DNA from: Bacteroidota bacterium
GTDB lineage: Bacteria; Bacteroidota; Bacteroidia; Bacteroidales; F082
Reading direction: 5' to 3'
Assembly: GCA_018830105.1 (NCBI GenBank)
Contig: JAHJTC010000010.1
Span: 157,402 to 221,401 of the forward strand
Length of the DNA stretch: 64,000 bases
The notes beneath the pieces were generated by a model. That model was not told the DNA's origin. It saw only the letters and a list, made by a program, of their open reading frames with translations, and searched no databases. The number at the start of each line of letters is the position of its first letter. The first letter of the stretch is position 1. The translations under genes and the position numbers were made by a program. Positions 9,359 to 17,476 of the stretch are shown here, piece by piece.

Positions 9359-10054
9359 TTAATATTGAGAACGTAATTCGTCGAAAGAAAGATTCATTAG
9401 CGGAAACTGCTCCCAGCCATGAAAATCAAAATGCCACCATTCGCTTTGATAGACCGAAAAACCATTTTTTTCCATGGTTTCAATCAGTAGGCTGCGGTTT
9501 TGTTTAACCCTTTCGGGCAAATCCTGATAATCAGGCGCTGCTTTTTCGGTGAAATCATCAAAGGCTGTGGGCATTTCCAGCGCTTTTCCGGTTTCCAGAT
9601 TAATCAGTGTTACATCTACCGCTGCGCCGCGATTATGCCGTGAGCCATGCCAGGGTGAGGCCACAAAATTGGTATCGGGATACACTTCATAAAAGCGTAA
9701 AGTGGCTGCATAAGGGCGGTAAGCATCAAAAATTTTGAGGCCGAGTCCCTTCTCGGCAAGGTCTTTTTGAATATTCAGTAAAGCCTCAGCAACGGGTTGG
9801 CGTGCAAAAGCAAAAGCCTGTGGGTAAATGATTTCTCCGGTGAAATTGTTGGTGGTAGCATAGCGGATATCTAACACCAAAGTTGGTATATATGCTTGAA
9901 GATCAATCATTATCATCTTGCTGTCATGTGCTGCCATTTGATGAAATTCTACAGGATTATCAACAATTTCAAGCTGATAGGGATTTCGTTTTTCACCCTG
10001 TTGAGCAGTAGCTGAAACGACCGAAAGTAAAAAAAGCAGGATTAAATTGCGCAT
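9359..10054 (-). CDS. ddpX: D-alanyl-D-alanine dipeptidase, VanX/DdpX family
   Basis: 231 residues with a signal peptide (first 18 residues, ending ATAQ). VanX zinc ligands and catalytic residues are visible: the SRHNRGAAVD motif gives His140 and Asp147, EWWHFD gives Glu205 and His208, and Arg113 lies in DAYRPYAA. The enzyme cleaves D-Ala-D-Ala, either recycling peptidoglycan-derived dipeptide or, in van clusters, removing the vancomycin target precursor. No vanH, vanA or vanS/R genes are nearby, so a housekeeping or nutritional role is more likely. It lies 27 bp upstream of leuS in the same direction and may share its transcript. Confidence 0.93.
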   Translation of the reverse strand: MRNLILLFLLSVVSATAQQGEKRNPYQLEIVDNPVEFHQMAAHDSKMIMIDLQAYIPTLVLDIRYATTNNFTGEIIYPQAFAFARQPVAEALLNIQKDLAEKGLGLKIFDAYRPYAATLRFYEVYPDTNFVASPWHGSRHNRGAAVDVTLINLETGKALEMPTAFDDFTEKAAPDYQDLPERVKQNRSLLIETMEKNGFSVYQSEWWHFDFHGWEQFPLMNLSFDELRSQY

Positions 10055-10356
10055 GTCAAAGGCTTTATTTTCAGGCTGCGAAGTTATAAAAAATACAGCT
10101 TTGATAATGCCTGTACTCTTGTTGATGAAGCGTATAAGGCAGCAATAAATGCACAGTATTGCAGCTTAAAATTGAGGGAGAAATGAAACCGGCAGAGAAA
10201 ATTTACAAACCTGCTACCCTTCAACCGAGCAGTAAATCGATTAAATCGATAGCTTAGCATCCGTTATTTAATCAGAGAAAAATCATGCCCAACAAAACCA
10301 AATAGCTGTCAGTTTGTTATTTGAAGCATAAACCATTAAAACAAAAACAAAAGGCA
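10055..10356. other. Divergent promoter region, ddpX / carotenoid cluster
   Basis: About 300 bp between two divergent transcription units, AT-rich. It should hold both promoters, but I could not identify an unambiguous TAnnTTTG box for either. A TTG at 10321 extends the DUF2237 frame but is a weaker start than ATG 10357. No RNA structure or terminator is seen. Confidence 0.5.
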
Positions 10357-10722
10357 ATGCAAAAAAACGTTTTTGGCGAGGATTTAATTCGTTGCAGCAA
10401 TCAGCCCTTAACCGGATTTTACCGCGATGGCAATTGCCATACAGGTCAACACGATGCGGGATTACATACGGTCTGCGCTGTGGTTACTGACGCATTTCTG
10501 GAGTTTTCGAAGCAGGAAGGTAACGATTTGATTACTGCTGTGCCGGGATATAATTTTCCGGGCTTGAAAGCTGGAGATCGCTGGTGTTTGTGTGTAAAGC
10601 GCTGGCTTGAGGCATATATTGCCGGCGAAGCCCCACAGGTGATTCTTGAGGCCACACACGAAAAAGCGCTGGAATTTGTGCCACTAAATGAGCTCGTTAA
10701 ATTTGCCTGGAAGAAAAGCTAA
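10357..10722 (+). CDS. DUF2237 family protein
   Basis: 121 residues from ATG 10357. The sequence carries the full family signature: NVFGEDLIRCSNQPLTGF, YRDGNCHTGQHDAGLHTVCAVVT, PGLKAGDRWCLCVKRW and LEATHEKALEFVPL. Conserved Cys residues (CSN, NCHT, TVCAV, WCLC) suggest metal or redox chemistry, but no function is established to my knowledge. It ends 3 bp before crtI, so it is very probably the first gene of the carotenoid operon. DUF2237 genes occur in many bacteria without carotenoid genes, so the link may be only co-transcription. Confidence 0.88.
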   Translation: MQKNVFGEDLIRCSNQPLTGFYRDGNCHTGQHDAGLHTVCAVVTDAFLEFSKQEGNDLITAVPGYNFPGLKAGDRWCLCVKRWLEAYIAGEAPQVILEATHEKALEFVPLNELVKFAWKKS

Positions 10723-10725
10723 CCC

Positions 10726-12222
10726 ATGACAATAAAAAATGCTGGCAGTATTCCTGCAAAAAGAGCCCTGATTATTGGTGCAGGAATAGCTGGAATTGCT
10801 ACCGCTATCCGGCTTCAGCTCAAAGGATATCAGGTGTTGGTAATCGAAGCCAATACCTATCCGGGCGGAAAACTTACCGTTATTGAGCAGGATGGGTACC
10901 GTTTTGATGCGGGACCTTCTTTGTTTACCATGCCACACTTTGTTGACGAGCTGTTTGCACTGGCCGGCAAAAATCCGAGAAAGTATTTCAATTATATCAA
11001 AAAGAACGAAAGTTGTCGGTATTTTTGGGATGATGGCGTGCAACTGACTGCATCGGCCGACCAAAATGAGTTTGCCGGTGAAGTAGAACGAAAATTAGGT
11101 GTACCTGCCAAAGCCGTAATCAAAAGATTGCAGCAGAGCCGAAAGATTTTTGAGCTGGCCGGTGGCATTTTCATGGAGAAACCCCTCAACAGATTAGCTA
11201 CCTGGTTTTCGAAGGATGTGTTGAAATCATTGCTGAACCTGCATCAGCTAAGTCTTTTTAGTACCATGCATCAGGCCAATACTGCCGCTTTAAAAAATCC
11301 CAAACTGGTTCAACTCTTCGATCGCTATGCCACTTATAACGGCTCTGATCCTTATCGTGCGCCTGGTATTTTAAATATTATTCCACATTTAGAGCATGGC
11401 GTTGGGACTTTTTTGCCCCAGGAAGGCATGTATCAGATTACCAGCAGTCTGGTTAAACTTGCCGAAGATTTGGGTGTTCGGTTTAATCTGAACGAAAGAG
11501 TCGAAGAAATTCTGCTTAAGGATCAAAAAGTTACTGGAGTTCGCAGCAGCAAAGGCATTCATACCGCAGATCTGGTGATCTCGAATATGGATGTTACGCC
11601 AACTTACCGCAAATTATTGCCTCTGGTAAAGGCGCCGGAACGAAAGCTAAGTCAGGAGCGATCCAGTTCGGCACTGATTTTTTATTGGGGAATAAAAGCT
11701 GAATTTGAGCAGCTGGGATTGCATAATATTTTCTTTAGCAAGAACTACCGCAAGGAGTTTCAGGATATTTTTGAAGGAATTGTGCCTCCTGACGACCCCA
11801 CCGTTTATGTAAATATCACCTCCAAAGATATCCCTTCGGACGCGCCAAAAGGCTGCGAAAACTGGTTTGTGATGGTTAATGTGCCCCCCCATAGTGATCA
11901 GGATTGGCAACAGCTCATTCCGCTTTACCGGGAACGTATCATCAGTAAACTCAACAAAATTTTAGTTACAGATCTTAGCCCGCTGATAAATACGGAAGCA
12001 ACACTTAGCCCGCTCGAAATTGAACTAAAAACATCTTCGGCTGGTGGCTCGCTTTACGGCACCAGTTCGAACAGCCGTTATGCAGCTTTTTTGCGTCACA
12101 CCAACGATCATCAAAGTATTGAAGGGCTTTATTTTACAGGAGGCAGTGTGCATCCCGGAGGCGGCATACCGCTGTGTTTATTGTCAGCAAAAATTGTTTC
12201 AGAAATAACTCCAAATCTATGA
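10726..12222 (+). CDS. crtI: Phytoene desaturase family FAD enzyme (CrtI)
   Basis: 498 residues, typical for CrtI. The N-terminal dinucleotide-binding motif GAGIAG at residues 18-23 is followed by EANTYPGGK, and the C-terminal family block is GLYFTGGSVHPGGGIP. CrtI introduces double bonds into phytoene, normally yielding lycopene. The gene overlaps the next by the ATGA tetranucleotide, indicating translational coupling. No phytoene synthase (crtB) lies in the window. A paralogue such as CrtD (1-hydroxycarotenoid 3,4-desaturase) has the same fold and cannot be excluded, especially since the neighbour is a CruF-like hydratase. Confidence 0.9.
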   Translation: MTIKNAGSIPAKRALIIGAGIAGIATAIRLQLKGYQVLVIEANTYPGGKLTVIEQDGYRFDAGPSLFTMPHFVDELFALAGKNPRKYFNYIKKNESCRYFWDDGVQLTASADQNEFAGEVERKLGVPAKAVIKRLQQSRKIFELAGGIFMEKPLNRLATWFSKDVLKSLLNLHQLSLFSTMHQANTAALKNPKLVQLFDRYATYNGSDPYRAPGILNIIPHLEHGVGTFLPQEGMYQITSSLVKLAEDLGVRFNLNERVEEILLKDQKVTGVRSSKGIHTADLVISNMDVTPTYRKLLPLVKAPERKLSQERSSSALIFYWGIKAEFEQLGLHNIFFSKNYRKEFQDIFEGIVPPDDPTVYVNITSKDIPSDAPKGCENWFVMVNVPPHSDQDWQQLIPLYRERIISKLNKILVTDLSPLINTEATLSPLEIELKTSSAGGSLYGTSSNSRYAAFLRHTNDHQSIEGLYFTGGSVHPGGGIPLCLLSAKIVSEITPNL

Positions 12223-12872
12223 TAGCTTTCCTGAAAAACAGGTTTCAACTTAGTCTGGCTTTGTTGATCATCGTGTATATGGTTGGCATTGTTACCGTTT
12301 TGCTCGGACATACGGATGCCTTAATGTTGCTAACACCCTACAATTTGCTTTTTGCGGCAGGGCTGTTGATCTATAATGCCGAAGGATTTGATAAAAAATA
12401 TGGGAGCTGGTTGCTTGTAGTGATTTTAGCCGGTTTTTTTGTGGAGTTATTAGGAATAGAAACAGGATTAATTTTTGGTGAATACAGTTACGGAAACGGA
12501 CTGGGGCTCAAATGGCTCGATGTACCACTGATGATTGGCATAAACTGGGGTGTTTTGGTGTTTGCCACCGCCGCAATGGTGCATCCGCTGAAGCTTTCAA
12601 AATGGCTGAAAGCCGTCATTGCTGCCACATTAATGGTTTCGTACGACATACTGCTTGAACCCGTTGCCGTGCGCTTTGATTTTTGGTCGTGGGCTGGTGG
12701 CACCATTCCTCTTCAAAATTACTTGGCATGGTGGATTATCGCCTTTTTGATGCTGCTGGGGGCTTTCTATTGGGTAAAAAATCTCCGCAATCGCCTGGCT
12801 TTCTATATTATTGGGGTGCAAACACTTTTTTTTCTGTTGTTGATCGTTGATCAGCAATTAACTATCCGCTAA
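12219..12872 (+). CDS. Carotenoid biosynthesis membrane protein, CruF-like (DUF422)
   Basis: 217 residues from the ATG at 12219 that overlaps the crtI stop. Six to seven hydrophobic helices are predicted by eye. Blocks such as GIETGLIFGEYSYGNGLGLKWLDVPLMIGINW and SYDILLEPVAVRFDFWSW match the CruF/bisanhydrobacterioruberin hydratase family, which adds water at the psi end of acyclic or monocyclic carotenoids (1',2'-hydratase). Conserved acidic residues in membrane segments (ELLGIE, DVP, YDILLEP) are typical. Next to crtI and a lycopene cyclase it would fit synthesis of a 1'-hydroxy-gamma-carotene-type pigment such as those of the saproxanthin or myxol group; that product is an inference. Confidence 0.8.
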   Translation: MIAFLKNRFQLSLALLIIVYMVGIVTVLLGHTDALMLLTPYNLLFAAGLLIYNAEGFDKKYGSWLLVVILAGFFVELLGIETGLIFGEYSYGNGLGLKWLDVPLMIGINWGVLVFATAAMVHPLKLSKWLKAVIAATLMVSYDILLEPVAVRFDFWSWAGGTIPLQNYLAWWIIAFLMLLGAFYWVKNLRNRLAFYIIGVQTLFFLLLIVDQQLTIR

Positions 12873-12883
12873 ATCGTGCAATC

Positions 12884-13564
12884 ATGGACAACCTATATCT
12901 TTATATCAATCTGTTAACACTCTCTGCTCCTTTATTGTTGAGCTTCGACAAAAAGGTGGCCTTTTTCAAGCAATGGAAATATCTTTTTCCGGCAATTTTT
13001 ATAATGGGGGTGTTTTTTATAGCCAAGGATGTGATTTTTGCCGCTACCGAAATCTGGGGCTTCAACGATCGCTACCTTATCGGTTTCCGTATGTTGGGCC
13101 TCCCGATTGAGGAATGGATGTTTTTTCTGGTTGTGCCTTACGCTATTGTTTTTATTTATGCGTGTCTGGTAGTTTATGTAAAAAAAGATGTGCTGGCAAA
13201 AATACACCGGCCGTTTTTTGTTATATTAAGTATTGTGCTGATCGGTGTTGGCTTGTTCTATTACGACCGCCTCTATACCTCGGTTGTTTTTATAATTACG
13301 GCTTTGCTTTTGTTGTATAATGTTTACAAAAAACAGCCCTGGCTCAGTTATTTTTTACTTGCTTATCTTGTATCACTGATTCCTTTTTTGATTGTAAATG
13401 GCGCCCTTACTGGCTATTTCACGGAGGAACCTATCGTTTGGTACGATAATTCACATAACCTGGGCATCCGTATTTTGACCATCCCTATTGAAGATACAGT
13501 TTATAGCCTGCTGATGATGTTAATGACTGTTCAGCTTATGGAATGGCTTAAGGAAAAGTATTAG
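12884..13564 (+). CDS. crtY: Fused heterodimer-type lycopene cyclase (CrtYcd)
   Basis: 226 residues, about seven transmembrane helices in two homologous halves. Each half has the signature of this cyclase type: LPIEEWMFF in the first and IPIEDTVYSLLM in the second. In actinobacteria the halves are separate CrtYc and CrtYd subunits, in archaea and many Bacteroidota they are fused as here. The enzyme closes beta-ionone rings on lycopene. It lies 11 bp after the hydratase gene and is the last gene of the cluster. Whether it acts at one or both ends is not decided by sequence. Confidence 0.9.
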   Translation: MDNLYLYINLLTLSAPLLLSFDKKVAFFKQWKYLFPAIFIMGVFFIAKDVIFAATEIWGFNDRYLIGFRMLGLPIEEWMFFLVVPYAIVFIYACLVVYVKKDVLAKIHRPFFVILSIVLIGVGLFYYDRLYTSVVFIITALLLLYNVYKKQPWLSYFLLAYLVSLIPFLIVNGALTGYFTEEPIVWYDNSHNLGIRILTIPIEDTVYSLLMMLMTVQLMEWLKEKY

Positions 13565-13892
13565 CAAGGGTTTTGTCCTGAATGCTGGCTTCACATTTTT
13601 CCCGAAAGATTGAAGAAAAACTTTGGTTATAAAAAAACATCAACAACGCCTATTTTTTTTGCTGCAGAAAACTTTGCAAACGGACATTAGCTAAGTATAT
13701 GGTTCAGTAGAACAGTCAAAAGTCTATAAAATAATTGGTACAAAAGGGTTCATTTTTTTCAAATCTCTATTATTTCCGGCAGAACTATTATCTTAGTGCC
13801 ATAAAACAATCAGAAGGCAGTTTGGAAATCGTGATGGAAAATACGCTAAAGCGATCCAACACGCTTTGATTCAATACAATAACAGCAAAACT
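13565..13892. other. Intergenic region before scoAB
   Basis: About 330 bp between co-directional units. There is no strong terminator hairpin after the carotenoid genes and no clear structured RNA. A TTG at 13866 extends scoA by nine codons but lacks family similarity; the ATG at 13893 is preferred. The promoter for scoAB should lie here. Confidence 0.5.
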
Positions 13893-14582
13893 ATGAACAA
13901 AGTTGTAAAAAATGCACACGAAGCTATTCAGGGCCTCAGCGATGGGATGACCTTGATGCTTGGAGGTTTCGGGCTGTGCGGTATTCCTGAAAACTGTATA
14001 AGCGCCATGGTTGACACTGGCGTCAAGGGTATTACCTGTATTTCTAATAATGCCGGCGTAGATGACTTCGGCCTGGGTCTGTTACTCAAAAAGCATCAGA
14101 TCAAAAAGATGATTTCGTCCTATGTGGGTGAGAATTCGGAGTTTGAGCGACAGCTTCTCAGCGGCGAACTGGAGGTAGAGCTCATTCCGCAAGGTACGCT
14201 GGCAGAGCGTTGTCGTGCCGGAGGCGCTGGTATTCCGGCCTTTTTCGTGCCAGCCGGATATGGTACCGAAGTAGCCGACGGGAAAGAAGTTCGCGAGTTT
14301 GAAGGCAAGATGTATCTGCTTGAACACGGCCTTACCGCCGATTTCGCGATAGTAAAAGCCTGGAAGGGCGATACGCACGGCAACCTGATTTACCGCTATA
14401 CGGCCAATAATTTTAATCAGCCTATGGCCATGGCCGGTAAAATTACCATTGCCGAAGTAGAAGAGCTGGTGCCTGCCGGAGAGTTGGATCCTAACCACAT
14501 TCATACGCCCGGAATTTTTGTCCAGCGTATCTTCAAGGCCGAAAATCTCGAAAAAAGAATCGAGTTTGCAACAACACGCTAA
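13893..14582 (+). CDS. scoA: 3-oxoacid CoA-transferase subunit A
   Basis: 229 residues. The Gly-rich start region [16 protein letters not shown] and [18 protein letters not shown] are typical of the A subunit of succinyl-CoA:3-ketoacid or acetate/butyrate-type CoA-transferases. It pairs with scoB 23 bp downstream. The pair moves CoA between succinyl-CoA (or another acyl-CoA) and acetoacetate, linking ketone body, leucine or butyrate-type metabolism to the citric-acid cycle. Exact donor and acceptor cannot be read from sequence, but the order and sequence match the SCOT (ScoA/ScoB) type best. Confidence 0.92.
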   Translation: MNKVVKNAHEAIQGLSDGMTLMLGGFGLCGIPENCISAMVDTGVKGITCISNNAGVDDFGLGLLLKKHQIKKMISSYVGENSEFERQLLSGELEVELIPQGTLAERCRAGGAGIPAFFVPAGYGTEVADGKEVREFEGKMYLLEHGLTADFAIVKAWKGDTHGNLIYRYTANNFNQPMAMAGKITIAEVEELVPAGELDPNHIHTPGIFVQRIFKAENLEKRIEFATTR

Positions 14583-14605
14583 TTTAACCCCAAAAAAATT
14601 ACACG

Positions 14606-15262
14606 ATGGCTTTAGATAAAAATGGCATTGCTAAACGCATCGCCCAGGAAATAGAAGATGGATATTATGTAAATCTTGGTATTGGCATCCCTACTTTGGT
14701 TGCTAACTTTATCCCCGACGGGATGATGGTGACCCTGCAATCAGAAAATGGCTTGCTCGGAATCGGCCCTTATCCAGATACTGATGAAATTGATGCCGAC
14801 CTGATCAATGCTGGCAAACAAACCATTACCTACACCAAAGGTGCTGCATTTTTCGATTCCAGCACCAGCTTTGCAATGATTCGTGGCGGACATATCGACC
14901 TAACGGTTTTAGGCGCTTTTCAGGTTTCAGAAAATGGAGATATCTCCAGCTGGAAAATCCCGGGAAAAATGGTGAAAGGTATGGGAGGTGCAATGGATTT
15001 GGTGGCCTCAGCAAAAAATATAATTGTCGCCATGACGCATACCGATCGGGCAGGAAACAGCAAGCTGCTGAAATCATGTGATTTGCCCCTTACCGGCGTG
15101 CAATGTGTTAAAAGAATTGTAACAGATTTGGCCGTAGTGGAAGTCACAGAAAAGGGCTTTAAACTGCTCGAAAGAGCCCCCGGTATTACCGTGGAAGAGA
15201 TCGTGAGCAAAACGGAAGCCCCGCTGCTCGTAGAAGGAGAAATTCCTGAGATGAAATTGTAA
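14606..15262 (+). CDS. scoB: 3-oxoacid CoA-transferase subunit B
   Basis: 218 residues. The catalytic glutamate that forms the glutamyl-CoA thioester is Glu47 in [12 protein letters not shown]. Further blocks are [18 protein letters not shown] at 21-38, [21 protein letters not shown] and the GAMDLV segment. It follows scoA closely with no intervening terminator, so both subunits are made from one message. The transcript ends at the bidirectional terminator at 15330. No thiolase or 3-hydroxybutyrate dehydrogenase gene is adjacent. Confidence 0.94.
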   Translation: MALDKNGIAKRIAQEIEDGYYVNLGIGIPTLVANFIPDGMMVTLQSENGLLGIGPYPDTDEIDADLINAGKQTITYTKGAAFFDSSTSFAMIRGGHIDLTVLGAFQVSENGDISSWKIPGKMVKGMGGAMDLVASAKNIIVAMTHTDRAGNSKLLKSCDLPLTGVQCVKRIVTDLAVVEVTEKGFKLLERAPGITVEEIVSKTEAPLLVEGEIPEMKL

Positions 15263-15329
15263 TAAGCCTGACAGAAAGGCTTGAATAACGGAATCATCAG
15301 GTTTTAAAGACAAGTATTCCTAAAGAAAA

Positions 15330-15367
15330 AAACAGGATAATACCATGAGGAATTATCCTGTTTTTTT
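15330..15367. terminator. Bidirectional terminator between scoB and the DUF4914 gene
   Basis: Perfect 11-bp arms AACAGGATAAT and ATTATCCTGTT with a short loop, A-run on the left and T-run on the right, so it can terminate both convergent transcripts. Confidence 0.95.
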
Positions 15368-15388
15368 GATTTAAAAAATACAGCATGC

Positions 15389-17260
15389 TTACTTTTTCGG
15401 AATCAGTTGCTCGTAATCCTCAACCGTGCCATTATTCAGGCATGTTTCGATAATACGATGTCCCAATTCGGAAAGTTCGGGTGTGCGGTATTGTTCCAGT
15501 TCTTTTTTGAAAAATTCTGTAAGGATCACAGCACCCTTGTCATAGCCCTCAAATCCTACTTCGGGCTGTTTGTAGGTTTTTAAAAAGCGGGAAGGAATTT
15601 TGGATCCTTCTATGGTCAAAAAATCAAGTTCATAGCCCAGCAGTGGACAGCGCGCCTGACTGATTTGATCGGGTCTGAATTTTGAATTCCCTCTGCGGGT
15701 AAGGTATTCACGCATCAGCAGCTGGGCCCGAAATCCCACTTTCCAAATGCCTACATATTGGTTTGGGGTAAGTACATAGCGGGTATCTGTTTTTTCGGAT
15801 ATTTGATCCAGTAACAAATTGGCATGATGCACTTTTTTGCCTGTTGCAAAGGGCCAGTAGGAGCCAACACCTTCGCTTTCCATCCCTTTTCCGCTACTGA
15901 TGATGCTGGGGTTGGCATGTCCGCGCGGTGATACCAAACGCCATAGCCAGGCCAATGCAGGAGGTAAAAAATGGAATAAACCGAAAATGGCATACGTAGG
16001 ATCCTCGGCCGTGCAGGGCGGTGTGCGCACGCCAAAACTACGAACATCAATATGTACAGGATTCTCAATGGCCTCAAACAGTTCGCGTGGGACAATGACT
16101 CTGGGATTCGGGCAGGGTTTTCCCGGCTCATCTTCAATATGATTCCAGATCAGCGCAGTGCCTCCGGGATGGGTCTCAATGTTAAAAAAAAGCAGTGGCT
16201 GTTTGGCATTGATGGTAACTTTTTCAAGTACAGGATCAATGCCATAGCCTGTAATATTGTCGGTACGGATAAACCAGGCATTTTCGGCATCCAGCAATCT
16301 CATGCGTTTGCTTTCTGATTGAATGTTGGGGTGAATAGTAGCCATATCATCGCAAATTGGAGTGATTTCGCAAAAACGCGGAATCTGAATGCTTCTCTTT
16401 TCTCCCGTAACAGTATTGGTGCCTATTAATACCTCGCCACTGGGTTCACGCACAATATGTTGCAGCATTTCGCTCTTGCCTCCTCCACTTGCACCCTCGT
16501 GCATAAAACGGGTAACATTGTCGTACGGACTCACTGATTCTACAGCAGAACAATGGGTTGTAGTCCAGCCTTCTGCCTCCCCGATGGAAAGTAAGACGCC
16601 ATAAATGCCTTTTTTCGCACTTGGCCCCGGATAGAGGTTATAGGAAAATACCTCGTAAACTTCGTCAGTTCTGTTGTGTACCACAATCTGCTTGCCATCG
16701 AAATGCGTGTGCCTGAATGGCGGAGCAACATAAACAACAGCTTTGATTGTCGTGTTTTCTGGAACTGCGGTTATTGGAACGATTTTTTGTAACATGGCCA
16801 GTCCCATGGCAAAAAACGCAGCATTAGCAGGTACAATAGCCAGGCCATAGGAACTCTCTTCCATCAAGCCAATCTTAAAGAAAAAGTAGCCTAAGTCTTG
16901 TTTTTTGAGCCAGTCGAATGTCTCTTTCCTCAGCGGATCAAAAGTCTCGCCCATGCGATCTTCATAGCGTTCCTTATCCGATGGCTTATCATCAGCAATC
17001 AGCATAGTGTCAGGGTCGCGGCGACGCATATAGGGTTCCGGGTAATTGGCCGAAATTCCGTTGCTAACTTTATGTATAATAGCTTCGACCACTTTGCCTT
17101 TGTTGGGTACATCATAGCTCACTTCATAACTGAGTGTTTTTGAGTCTCCCAAAGATGCGACAGCTAAGTCTTCGTAACGCTCGTATAATTTGGCGCTTTT
17201 GGCTTTGTCAAGCAGTTCGGAGGCCGCTTTCGAAAGTGTGAAATTGAATTTTTTGTCCAT
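15389..17260 (-). CDS. DUF4914 family P-loop protein (PEPCK-like)
   Basis: 623 residues from ATG 17260 (the frame is open to 17362 but that stretch has no signature). A P-loop GASGGGKS lies at residues 256-263, and the surrounding region (RFMHEGASGGGKSEM, then ITPICDD, ENAWFIRTDN) resembles the kinase-like fold of phosphoenolpyruvate carboxykinases and HPr kinases. I recognise the family as DUF4914, whose biochemical role I do not know. There is no signal peptide, so it should be cytosolic. It lies convergent to scoAB and is followed on the same strand by a 216-bp gap, so it is probably transcribed alone. The ATP/GTP-binding role is an inference from the motif. Confidence 0.75.
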   Translation of the reverse strand: MDKKFNFTLSKAASELLDKAKSAKLYERYEDLAVASLGDSKTLSYEVSYDVPNKGKVVEAIIHKVSNGISANYPEPYMRRRDPDTMLIADDKPSDKERYEDRMGETFDPLRKETFDWLKKQDLGYFFFKIGLMEESSYGLAIVPANAAFFAMGLAMLQKIVPITAVPENTTIKAVVYVAPPFRHTHFDGKQIVVHNRTDEVYEVFSYNLYPGPSAKKGIYGVLLSIGEAEGWTTTHCSAVESVSPYDNVTRFMHEGASGGGKSEMLQHIVREPSGEVLIGTNTVTGEKRSIQIPRFCEITPICDDMATIHPNIQSESKRMRLLDAENAWFIRTDNITGYGIDPVLEKVTINAKQPLLFFNIETHPGGTALIWNHIEDEPGKPCPNPRVIVPRELFEAIENPVHIDVRSFGVRTPPCTAEDPTYAIFGLFHFLPPALAWLWRLVSPRGHANPSIISSGKGMESEGVGSYWPFATGKKVHHANLLLDQISEKTDTRYVLTPNQYVGIWKVGFRAQLLMREYLTRRGNSKFRPDQISQARCPLLGYELDFLTIEGSKIPSRFLKTYKQPEVGFEGYDKGAVILTEFFKKELEQYRTPELSELGHRIIETCLNNGTVEDYEQLIPKK

Positions 17261-17476
17261 ATTAGTGTATTTTCTGAGTTTTATCCAGTTGTTAACAAAA
17301 TAACAGATAATACAGTAAATTGTTGCTGATTTTAGGTTAAAACCCTGCTTTTTGCACCTCAAACGGTTGCATTAATAAGGTGGAAACTAAGTGCAAATAG
17401 GCATAAACACTGAGCCTGAACACAACTGAAAATAGTTATGAAACGGCTGTGAAATAGTACGCTATAGAAATGTAGA

